Assembly: GCF_014205155.1 (NCBI RefSeq)
Contig: NZ_JACHMX010000001.1
Coordinates: 4,588,001 to 4,652,000, forward strand
From: Amycolatopsis umgeniensis
GTDB taxonomy: Bacteria > Actinomycetota > Actinomycetes > Mycobacteriales > Pseudonocardiaceae
Length of the DNA stretch: 64,000 nt
Reading direction: 5' to 3'
The notes beneath the pieces were generated by a model that worked only from the letters and a program-made list of their open reading frames with translations, did no database searches and was not told where the DNA came from. Positions 57,452 to 64,000 of the stretch are shown here, piece after piece. The stretch's first letter is position 1. Each line of letters starts with the position of its first letter. Position numbers and translations under genes: made by a program.

Positions 57452-58963
57452 GTGGAGGTTCTCGATCTCGCTAGGTGGCAGTTCGGCATAACCACCGTCT
57501 ATCACTTCCTGATGGTCCCGCTGACCATCGGGCTTTCGGTACTGGTCGCCGGGATGCAGACGGCCTGGGTACGGACGGGTGACCAGCGGTACCTGAAGAT
57601 GACCAAGTTCTGGGGGAAACTCCTGCTGGTCAACTTCGCGATGGGTGTGGTCACCGGGATCGTGCAGGAGTTCCAGTTCGGGATGAACTGGAGCGCGTAC
57701 TCGCGGTTCGTCGGCGACGTGTTCGGCGCGCCGCTGGCGATGGAAGGGCTCGTCGCGTTCTTCGTCGAGTCGACCTTCCTCGGGCTGTGGATCTTCGGCT
57801 GGGACAAGCTGCCGAAGAAGGTCCACCTGGCGTGCGCTTGGGCGTACTCGCTGGCGACCGTGGCGTCCGCCTACTTCATCCTGGCGGCGAACTCGTGGAT
57901 GCAGCATCCGGTCGGGGTCGAATTCGTCGACGGGAAGCCGACGATGAACTCGATCTGGGCGGTGCTGACGAACAACACCGCGCTGGCCGCGATCCCGCAC
58001 ACGCTCGCGGGCGCTTTCTCGGTGGCCGCGGCGTTCCTGGTCGGTGTCGCGGGCTGGCAGTTGTGGCGCAAGCGTTCGGGGGACGACGAGCACCGCGCCG
58101 TGTGGCGTTCGTCGTTGCGCCTCGGCGGCTGGACCGGTGTGGTGGCGTTCGCGGTGCTGGCGATCACCGGTGACATGCAGGGCAAGCTGATGTTCGAGCA
58201 GCAGCCGATGAAGATGGCGTCGGCGGAAGCGTTGTGCCATACGGAGAAACCGGCGAGCTTCTCGATCATCGCGATCGGCGACGTGAGCGGCTCGAACTGT
58301 GAGGACGTCAAGACGTTCAACGTGCCGGCGCTACTTTCCTTCTTGGCGCACAACGACTTCTCGACCGAGGTCAAGGGCGTGGAGAACCTGGTGACCGAGT
58401 ACCAGGCGAAGTACGGCACGAACTACCCGGACGACCCGCAGCTCGGTTCGCTCGCGGGCAAGCCGATCGACTACGTGCCCAACCTGCCCGTGACCTACTG
58501 GGGTTTCCGCGCGATGATCGGTTTCGGCGCGATGTCGGCCGGGATCGGGTTGCTCGCGCTGTGGCTGACCCGGCGCGGGCGGATCCCCGGGCAGCGATGG
58601 TTCCCGTGGCTCGTGCTCGGCGGGATCGCGACCCCGTTCATCGGCAACAGCGCCGGCTGGATCTTCACCGAGATGGGGCGTCAGCCGTTCGTGGTGGTGC
58701 CGAATCCGACCGGTGTCGACGGAGTGTGGATGTTCACCGCGCAAGCGGTCTCGAAGTTGTCCACAGGCGAAGTGTGGACGTCCCTGATCGCCCTGACGAC
58801 CGTCTACGCGGTACTCGGCGTTGTCGAGGTCTTCCTGATGCGCAAGTACGTACGCGGCGGCGTCGACGCCGTCATGCCACCCAAGAAACCGGCCCCGACC
58901 AGCAAGAACGACAACTCCAAAGGCGGTGACAGCGATGACGACGCCCTCGCCTTCGCCTACTGA
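57452..58963 (+). CDS. cydA: Cytochrome bd oxidase subunit I
   Basis: A 503-residue membrane protein from GTG 57452. It holds the heme ligands and quinol site: RWQFGITTVYHFLMVPLTIG (heme b595 His region), WGKLLLVNFAMGVVTGIVQE, GLVAFFVESTFLGLWIFGWD, ITGDMQGKLMFEQQPMKMAS (the M-ligand/Q-loop region) and YWGFRAMIGFGAMSAGIGLL. The Q loop is of the short type. It forms the high-affinity, low-oxygen terminal oxidase with CydB; 399 bp with DnaA-box-like and repeat sequences separate the two genes. Confidence 0.95.
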   Translation: MEVLDLARWQFGITTVYHFLMVPLTIGLSVLVAGMQTAWVRTGDQRYLKMTKFWGKLLLVNFAMGVVTGIVQEFQFGMNWSAYSRFVGDVFGAPLAMEGLVAFFVESTFLGLWIFGWDKLPKKVHLACAWAYSLATVASAYFILAANSWMQHPVGVEFVDGKPTMNSIWAVLTNNTALAAIPHTLAGAFSVAAAFLVGVAGWQLWRKRSGDDEHRAVWRSSLRLGGWTGVVAFAVLAITGDMQGKLMFEQQPMKMASAEALCHTEKPASFSIIAIGDVSGSNCEDVKTFNVPALLSFLAHNDFSTEVKGVENLVTEYQAKYGTNYPDDPQLGSLAGKPIDYVPNLPVTYWGFRAMIGFGAMSAGIGLLALWLTRRGRIPGQRWFPWLVLGGIATPFIGNSAGWIFTEMGRQPFVVVPNPTGVDGVWMFTAQAVSKLSTGEVWTSLIALTTVYAVLGVVEVFLMRKYVRGGVDAVMPPKKPAPTSKNDNSKGGDSDDDALAFAY

Positions 58964-59050
58964 TCGCCCCGTAACCTCACCTGCCCAGCCCCCCGCCCTT
59001 CCCGGGGGACGGCCCCGCACCCAGCGTATCGGGGGTATCGCTCAGGCGGG

Positions 59051-59094
59051 TTACCCACAGCCAATCTGTGGACAACTTGAGCGGTTGTGGATAA
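59051..59094. promoter_or_regulatory. Cluster of three DnaA-box-like sites
   Basis: TTACCCACA (59051-59059, plus strand), TGTGGACAA (59067-59075) and TGTGGATAA (59086-59094, minus strand) match the actinobacterial DnaA box TT(G/A)TCCACA: the latter two exactly, the first with one deviation. They lie between cydA and cydB. DnaA control or titration is possible. Confidence 0.5.
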
Positions 59095-59149
59095 CTCAGG
59101 GCGACCGGGGTCTGAGGGGTCGGTTCGGGCGGGCCGGCGTGGTAGACGG

Positions 59150-59204
59150 TGTCGCGAAAGCCACTTTCGCGACGTTGGATGTCCCGAAAGTGGCTTTCGC
59201 GACA
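59150..59204. repeat. Long hairpin, repeat family B
   Basis: Arms 59150-59173 and 59181-59204 are reverse complements at 23 of 24 positions around the loop GTTGGAT. The arm contains CGCGAAAGCCACTTTCGCGAC, itself nearly palindromic. The loop and closing GAC/GTC repeat those of 16263-16315. Confidence 0.82.
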
Positions 59205-59280
59205 TGCCGCGCGGCGTCACCGGGGCACGTGACAGGGCACGTGCCCGAGCAGGCGTCCCAGCAGCGGGCCGGGACGGCTG

Positions 59281-59328
59281 AGGGAACCCTTCACTCCGTC
59301 ACACGCGGGCAAAGCGTCCTTCAGCTCC
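59281..59328. repeat. Dispersed repeat family A, half-unit copy
   Basis: AGGGAACCCTTCACTCCGTC followed by ACACGCGGGCAAAGCGTCCTTCAG matches the inverted part of the 45790-45865 block (CGTC(A/G)CACGCGGGCA...CCTTCAG). It sits 35 bp upstream of cydB and may process or terminate the cydA transcript. Confidence 0.7.
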
Positions 59329-59362
59329 GGAAGCTCAGCCAGCTCAGGAAAGGGAGCACTCG

Positions 59363-60370
59363 ATGACCCTCGAAACGATCTGGTTCTGCGTCATCGCCCT
59401 GTTCTGGCTCGGCTACCTCTTCCTCGAGGGCTTCGACTTCGGCGTCGGCATGCTCATGCCCGTCCTCGCGAAGGACAACACCGAGCGCCGCGTCATGGTC
59501 AACACGATCGGCCCGGTCTGGGACGGCAACGAGGTCTGGCTGATCGTCGCGGGCGGCGCGATGTTCGCCGCGTTCCCCGGTTGGTACGCGTCGCTGTTCT
59601 CGGCCGCGTACCTTCCGCTCCTGGTCGTCCTGCTCGCCCTCATCGGCCGCGGCGTCGCGTTCGAATATCGCGGCAAGGTCGACTCCGACCGCTGGCGCCG
59701 CAACTGGGACCGCGTCATCGGGATCGGCTCGTGGATCCCGCCGTTCGGCGTCGGCCTGCTCCTCGCGACCACCGTCCTCGGCCTCCCGCTCGACGCCGAC
59801 GGCAACCGGGTCGGCGGACCGTTCGCCGCCATCGGCCTCGAAACGCTGCTCGGCGCGGTCGCGGTCGTCGGGTTCTCGCTGGTCCACGGCGCCGCGTTCC
59901 TCGCGCTCAAAACCGAAGGCGACCTTCGCCACCGGGCGCGGAACCTGGCCACGCGCCTGCTCCCGGTCGCTCTCCTGCCGTTGCTCGCGTTCCTCATCGT
60001 CGTGCAGCTGCGCTCGGGTGACCTGTGGACGCTGCTCCTGATCGGCATCGCCGTCGTCGCCGCGGTCCTCGCCTGGTTCCGCATCCGCGCGGGCCGGGAA
60101 GGGCAGGCGTTCGCCGCGCTCGGCGGGGTCATCGCGGCTTCCGCCGTCGCGATCTTCGTCGCGCTCTACCCGAACGTTCTTCCGTCCACTGTGGACCCGG
60201 CGAACACGTTGACGATCGCCGGTGAGGCATCGAGCCCGTACACCCTGACGGTGATGACGTGGGTCGCGCTGTTCGGCGCCCCCGCCGTCCTGATCTACCA
60301 GGGCTGGACGTACTGGGTGTTCCGCAAGCGCATCGGCACCCGGCACATCCCACCGGTGCACGCACCATGA
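59363..60370 (+). CDS. cydB: Cytochrome bd oxidase subunit II
   Basis: A 335-residue protein with eight helices. LEGFDFGVGMLMPVLAKDNT and TIGPVWDGNEVWLIVAGGAM are conserved CydB signatures. ATG 59363 follows AGGAAAGGGAG. It partners CydA in the menaquinol oxidase. Its stop overlaps ATG 60367 of the downstream frame, so it is closely linked to cydDC. Confidence 0.95.
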   Translation: MTLETIWFCVIALFWLGYLFLEGFDFGVGMLMPVLAKDNTERRVMVNTIGPVWDGNEVWLIVAGGAMFAAFPGWYASLFSAAYLPLLVVLLALIGRGVAFEYRGKVDSDRWRRNWDRVIGIGSWIPPFGVGLLLATTVLGLPLDADGNRVGGPFAAIGLETLLGAVAVVGFSLVHGAAFLALKTEGDLRHRARNLATRLLPVALLPLLAFLIVVQLRSGDLWTLLLIGIAVVAAVLAWFRIRAGREGQAFAALGGVIAASAVAIFVALYPNVLPSTVDPANTLTIAGEASSPYTLTVMTWVALFGAPAVLIYQGWTYWVFRKRIGTRHIPPVHAP

Positions 60371-60414
60371 CCGAACTTCCCGGCCGCGACACCCTTTCCG
60401 CCAAGGAGTCCACA

Positions 60415-63400
60415 ATGGACCCAGCGCGACCGGGGAAGGGTCCGCTCGGCGCGCTCGCTCCGCTTTCGAAGGCGGCGCGCCGGGCGTTGATCCTCAGCGG
60501 GATCCTCGCCTTCGTCAACGCGGTATTGCTGGTGGGACAGGCGTTCCTGCTGGCCGACGTCCTCTCCGCGGTCGTCCGCGGAACACCGGGGGACCGCACC
60601 GCCCAGCTGGCCGTGCTGCTCGCGCTCGTCGCAGGGCGCGCGTTGACCGGCTGGGCGGTGCGGGCGGTCTCCGCCCGCGCGGCGGCACGCGCGAAGGAAG
60701 AATTGCGCGCCAAGGCCCTCGACCACGCGCTGAAACTCGGCCCGGAATGGATCGCACGTCGCGGTCACGGTGAGCTGACATCGTTGACCACCAAGGGGCT
60801 CGACGCGCTCGACGCCTACTTCACCCAGTACCTCCCGGCGCTGGTGACGGCCGCGATCGTGCCACTCGCCGCGGGCGCCGCGATCCTGGTCGCCGACTGG
60901 CCCTCGGCCGCGCTCGTCGTGATCACCGTGCCGCTGGTGCCGCTGTTCGCCATCCTGATCGGCAAGCACACCGCCGAGCGCGTCGCCGAGGCCGCCGACG
61001 CCGAACAGCGGTTGTCGGGACATCTGCTGGAACTCGTCCGCGCGCTGCCGATCCTCAGCGCGTTCCGCCGCGCCGAGGCGCAGGCCGAGACGGTCCGGAA
61101 GATCTCCGAACGTCATCGCCGCACGACGCTCAAGACCCTGAAAGTCGCGTTCGCGTCGGCGTTCGCGCTGGAACTCATCGCGACCCTGTCGGTCGCGCTG
61201 GTCGCGGTCGTCATCGGTGTCCGGCTGGTCTCCGGCGAACTGCCGCTGGCCATCGGACTCGGCGTGCTGATCCTCGTGCCGGAGTGCTACCAGCCGTTGC
61301 GCGCGGTCGGCGCCGCGTTCCACGCCAGCGAAGACGGCGTCGAGGCCGTTCGCCGGGTCGCGGACGTCCTCGCGGAACCCTTGCCGCTCCGCGGATCCGA
61401 GACACCGGCCAAGGGCGAGATCCAGGTCGGCGGACTGCGCGTCGCGAGGCGCGGCGGCTTCGCGCCCGACGGTGAGACGTTCTCCGTCCGTCCAGGCGAA
61501 CTGACCTGGTTGCGCGCGCCCAGCGGCGGCGGTAAATCGACGACGCTGGCCGTGCTGCTCGGCTTCGTGCAGGCCCACGACGGGTCGATCACCGTCGGTG
61601 GCACCGACCTCGCCGACGCCGACCTCGCACGCTGGCGCGAGAACGTCGCCTGGGTGCCGCAGTCGCCGGTGTTCGGCGGGGGCACGGTCCGCGACGAGGT
61701 CGGCGACGACGGCATCCTCGGCGAGCTCGGGCTCGACGGCCTGGCCGAGCGGCCGGTTTCGAAGCTGTCGCAAGGACAACGCCAGCGGGTCGCGGTGGCG
61801 CGGGCGCTGGTGCGGATCCGGTCGGGCGCGTGGCTGCTCCTGCTCGACGAGCCCACCGCCCACCTCGACGAGGTCAACGCCGGACTCGTCATGGCCGCCG
61901 TCGCCAAGGCCGTCGACAACGGCGCCGCCGCGATCATCGCCGCACACGAACGCACGGCGGCCATCGATATGTCGACAGTGCCCAGGGTCGACATCGGGAC
62001 CACCGAAGAAGCGCGAACGACAAGGCCGGTGCCGTGGCGCGCCCTGCTGCGACCCAGGTTCTTCGGTGGAGCCCTGCTCGGCGCCGCCGCTTTGCTCGCC
62101 GGGGTCGCGCTGACCGCGCTCTCGGGCTGGCTCATCGCCAAGGCGTCGCAACAGCCGCCGATCCTGACCTTGACGGTGATGATCGTCGGAGTGCGGACGT
62201 TCGGTCTCGGCCGCGCCGGGCTGCGGTATCTCGAGCGGCTGGTCACGCACGACGCCGCGTTCCGGATCGCCGGGAGCCTGCGGGTCCGGCTGTGGGAGTC
62301 GCTGGTGCGGCTCGGACCGGCACGCGCGCTCCGGGCCGGTGAGGAGCAGCGGCGGCTGGTCGGCGACACCGACACCGTGCGCGATCTGCTTCCCCGGGTG
62401 CTCACGCCGCTGGTCGTGGTCGCGCTGGTGGCCGCGGGCGCCGTCGCGGTCCAGGCCGCCGTCCTGCCCGAAGCCGGGCTCGCGCTGGCCGCGGCCGTCG
62501 TGGTGAGCGCGTTCGCGCCGCTGCTCGCGCTCCGGGCGGAACGGCGCGCGACCAGCGCGCTGGCCGCTGGACGGCGTTCGGTGTCGGCGCAGGTGCTGAG
62601 CCTGTTCGAAGCCGCCGCCGAGCTGATCGCGTACGGGGTCGACAAAGAGCGACGTCGCCGAATCGCCAAGATCGACGCCGAGCTGACCGCCGAAGCGCGG
62701 CGACAGGCTTTCGGCGCCGGCGCGGCCGACGCCCTGATCATCCTGGCGACGGGTGCCGCCACCGTCGTGAGCACCGGGTTCGCCGTGAGCGCCGTCGCCG
62801 CCGGCGCGCTGAACCCGGTTCTCGCCCCGGTGGTCGCCCTGGTGCCGCTCGCGCTGGCGGAGGTGCTCTCCCTTCTTCCGCAGGCCGCGCAGCACTGGGA
62901 CACCCTTCGCCAGGCCCGTCTGCGCCTCGCCGCGTGCGGTGAGAGGGAATCTCGAGACGTGAAACCCTCTTCCGGCACCGGCGGGGTGCGGATCCGGAAC
63001 GCGGACCTCGGCTGGCCCGGTACGGCGCACCCGGTTCTCACCGGTGTCGACCTGGACATCGAGCCCGGTACGCACGTCGCCGTCATCGGCCCGAGCGGCG
63101 CCGGGAAGTCGACGCTCGTGGCGGCCCTGCTCGGTTTCCTCGAGCCGGGCAAGGGTGACGTCGACGCTCCCGAGAACGTCGCCTGGGCGCCGCAAGAACC
63201 GATGCTCGTCTCGACCACCGTCGCCGAGAACCTGCGCCTGGCCAAGCCGACGGCGTCCGAGGCCGACCTGCGAAAAGCCTTGTACCAAGCCGTTCTCGAA
63301 GACGTCGAGCTCACCACGATGCTGGACAGCGCGGGCGCCGGGCTGTCGGGCGGGCAGGCGCAGCGGCTCGCGCTCGCGCGCGCCATGCTCGGCGCCGCGC

Positions 63401-63606
63401 GAGCCGATCTCGTCCTCCTCGACGAGCCCACCGCGCACCTCGACGAACCGACCGCCCGCACCGTCCGCGAACGGCTCGGCGAGGCGCTCGCCGGGAAGAC
63501 CGTCGTCCACGTCACGCACAACGCCGCCGAGGCGGACGGCGCCGACGTGATCCTGGAGGTACGAGAGGGCCGCGTCACAACGCGCGTACTGGCCGGAGCG
63601 GACTAA
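60415..63606 (+). CDS. cydDC: Fused CydDC ABC exporter for cytochrome bd assembly
   Basis: About 1063 residues from ATG 60415 (AAGGAG 7 nt upstream); ATG 60367, overlapping cydB, would add 16. Two membrane-plus-ATPase halves lie in one chain. The CydD half has Walker A SGGGKST at about 368 and the signature KLSQGQRQRVAVARAL. The CydC half starts at about 545 with Walker A GPSGAGKST at about 891 and GLSGGQAQRLALARAM. Both have D-loops with LLDEPTAHLDE. It exports thiols/heme-related reductant for heme insertion into CydAB. Fusion is known in Streptomyces. Confidence 0.93.
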   Translation: MDPARPGKGPLGALAPLSKAARRALILSGILAFVNAVLLVGQAFLLADVLSAVVRGTPGDRTAQLAVLLALVAGRALTGWAVRAVSARAAARAKEELRAKALDHALKLGPEWIARRGHGELTSLTTKGLDALDAYFTQYLPALVTAAIVPLAAGAAILVADWPSAALVVITVPLVPLFAILIGKHTAERVAEAADAEQRLSGHLLELVRALPILSAFRRAEAQAETVRKISERHRRTTLKTLKVAFASAFALELIATLSVALVAVVIGVRLVSGELPLAIGLGVLILVPECYQPLRAVGAAFHASEDGVEAVRRVADVLAEPLPLRGSETPAKGEIQVGGLRVARRGGFAPDGETFSVRPGELTWLRAPSGGGKSTTLAVLLGFVQAHDGSITVGGTDLADADLARWRENVAWVPQSPVFGGGTVRDEVGDDGILGELGLDGLAERPVSKLSQGQRQRVAVARALVRIRSGAWLLLLDEPTAHLDEVNAGLVMAAVAKAVDNGAAAIIAAHERTAAIDMSTVPRVDIGTTEEARTTRPVPWRALLRPRFFGGALLGAAALLAGVALTALSGWLIAKASQQPPILTLTVMIVGVRTFGLGRAGLRYLERLVTHDAAFRIAGSLRVRLWESLVRLGPARALRAGEEQRRLVGDTDTVRDLLPRVLTPLVVVALVAAGAVAVQAAVLPEAGLALAAAVVVSAFAPLLALRAERRATSALAAGRRSVSAQVLSLFEAAAELIAYGVDKERRRRIAKIDAELTAEARRQAFGAGAADALIILATGAATVVSTGFAVSAVAAGALNPVLAPVVALVPLALAEVLSLLPQAAQHWDTLRQARLRLAACGERESRDVKPSSGTGGVRIRNADLGWPGTAHPVLTGVDLDIEPGTHVAVIGPSGAGKSTLVAALLGFLEPGKGDVDAPENVAWAPQEPMLVSTTVAENLRLAKPTASEADLRKALYQAVLEDVELTTMLDSAGAGLSGGQAQRLALARAMLGAARADLVLLDEPTAHLDEPTARTVRERLGEALAGKTVVHVTHNAAEADGADVILEVREGRVTTRVLAGAD

Positions 63607-64000
63607 TGTCGATAGCGCTCATGGATCCCACGCTTGCCGCGCGCGCCTTGTCCGCCGCCACCGAGATCACCGGCACCGCCCTGTCCGGCGACGATCCGGG
63701 TGACGTGCTGGAGACCGTGGTCGCCCGCGCCGTCGAACTGGCCGAGGCCGACCTCGGTCTCGTCATGGTGCGCGCGGACGACGGCCAGGTCGTCGTCGAG
63801 GCGGTGCACGGAGCCAGTACGAAAGGCCTTCGGGGGCTGGCGTTCGCCGCCGATTCCGCCGCCGGACAGGTCGCCCGCGGCGGTGAACCGGTCGTCAGCG
63901 AGGACTTCACCGTCGATCCCCGCACGGCGCCGTTCGTGCCACCGGAACTGCAGGACTTCGGCCCGTTCGCGGCGTCGGCGTTCGGCGCGGGCGGACGCGT
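63606..64000 (+). CDS. GAF-domain sensor protein, probably histidine kinase (3' truncated)
   Basis: ATG 63606 overlaps the cydDC stop (TAATG). The 131 codons visible include a GAF-like domain: LETVVARAVELAEADLGLVM, then QVVVEAVHGASTKGLRGLAF and GQVARGGEPVVSEDFTVDPR, similar to DevS/DosS-type redox or oxygen sensors. Coupling to the cytochrome bd genes suggests it senses oxygen or redox state, though the kinase part lies beyond the window. Confidence 0.72.
   Translation, partial: MSIALMDPTLAARALSAATEITGTALSGDDPGDVLETVVARAVELAEADLGLVMVRADDGQVVVEAVHGASTKGLRGLAFAADSAAGQVARGGEPVVSEDFTVDPRTAPFVPPELQDFGPFAASAFGAGGR

Noticed and set aside
60415..63606. CydDC fusion as a novelty
   Set aside because: One-chain CydDC proteins are known in Streptomyces and other actinomycetes.

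Overview
The window is about 70% G+C, starts many genes at GTG, runs genes in 1-8 nt overlaps and carries actinobacterial families (SigE-type and ECF sigma factors, DUF485/acetate symporter pair, fused CydDC, IdeR-like iron boxes). This points to a filamentous actinomycete; gene style and short dispersed repeats fit Pseudonocardiaceae, probably Amycolatopsis (inference). No phage, integrase, complete IS, CRISPR array or rRNA was seen. One tRNA is present, tRNA-Gly(GCC).

Region by region. 1-4.2 kb: a truncated MFS exporter divergent from an MmyB-type regulator across a palindromic operator, a membrane protein, and a PIN toxin with excisionase-type antitoxin. 4.4-7.8 kb: a DesK/NarL-type two-component pair, a small membrane protein followed by a Crp-family regulator, and an unlisted 26-residue membrane microprotein. 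7.9-16.1 kb (minus strand): a translationally coupled glycosylation operon (methyltransferase fused to a kinase-fold-like domain, GT4 enzyme, coiled-coil protein, double-domain glycosyltransferase) behind two related SHOCT-like membrane proteins. 16.2-21.4 kb: repeat-bounded HigBA module, unknowns, DUF2716 protein, orphan Imm7 immunity protein, GT39-like membrane transferase. 21.7-26.1 kb: tRNA-Gly, ECF sigma factor fused to its own zinc anti-sigma and membrane region, Fpg/Nei glycosylase, serine hydrolase. 26.2-35.4 kb: LytS kinase and LytTR regulator separated by an S49 protease and a secreted GH16-CBM6 enzyme, then two sodium:solute symporters with small partner proteins, which suggests carboxylate sensing and uptake. 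35.5-43 kb: rhodanese, PIN toxin with an unfamiliar antitoxin, P450, secreted His-tract peptide near a Zur-like site, surface protein with a PQTG sorting-like tail, DUF5926-like and DUF952-like proteins, SigE-family sigma factor with membrane partner. 43-49.4 kb: ferritin, arginine deiminase, CPBP protease, PPOX protein and an iron-box-controlled DUF2470 protein, with a MITE-like hairpin between the last two, then tandem membrane paralogues. 49.4-57.4 kb: substrate-binding/VWA protein with coiled-coil partner, homogentisate dioxygenase divergent from an unknown gene plus IclR regulator, DUF998 and GDT1-like membrane proteins, S41 protease. 57.4-64 kb: cytochrome bd operon cydA-cydB-cydDC running into a GAF sensor gene cut by the window edge.

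The most unusual non-coding structure is a set of short repeats: a 168-bp inverted element inserted at CTAG that leaves both convergent stop codons intact, two long hairpins sharing a GTTG-purine-purine-T loop, four loci of a TGAAGG...CTTTCA repeat, and a 37-bp duplication around HigBA. Metal control is a second theme: IdeR-like boxes at ferritin and DUF2470 and a Zur-like box near the His-tract peptide. All assignments come from reading the sequence; no database search was run.
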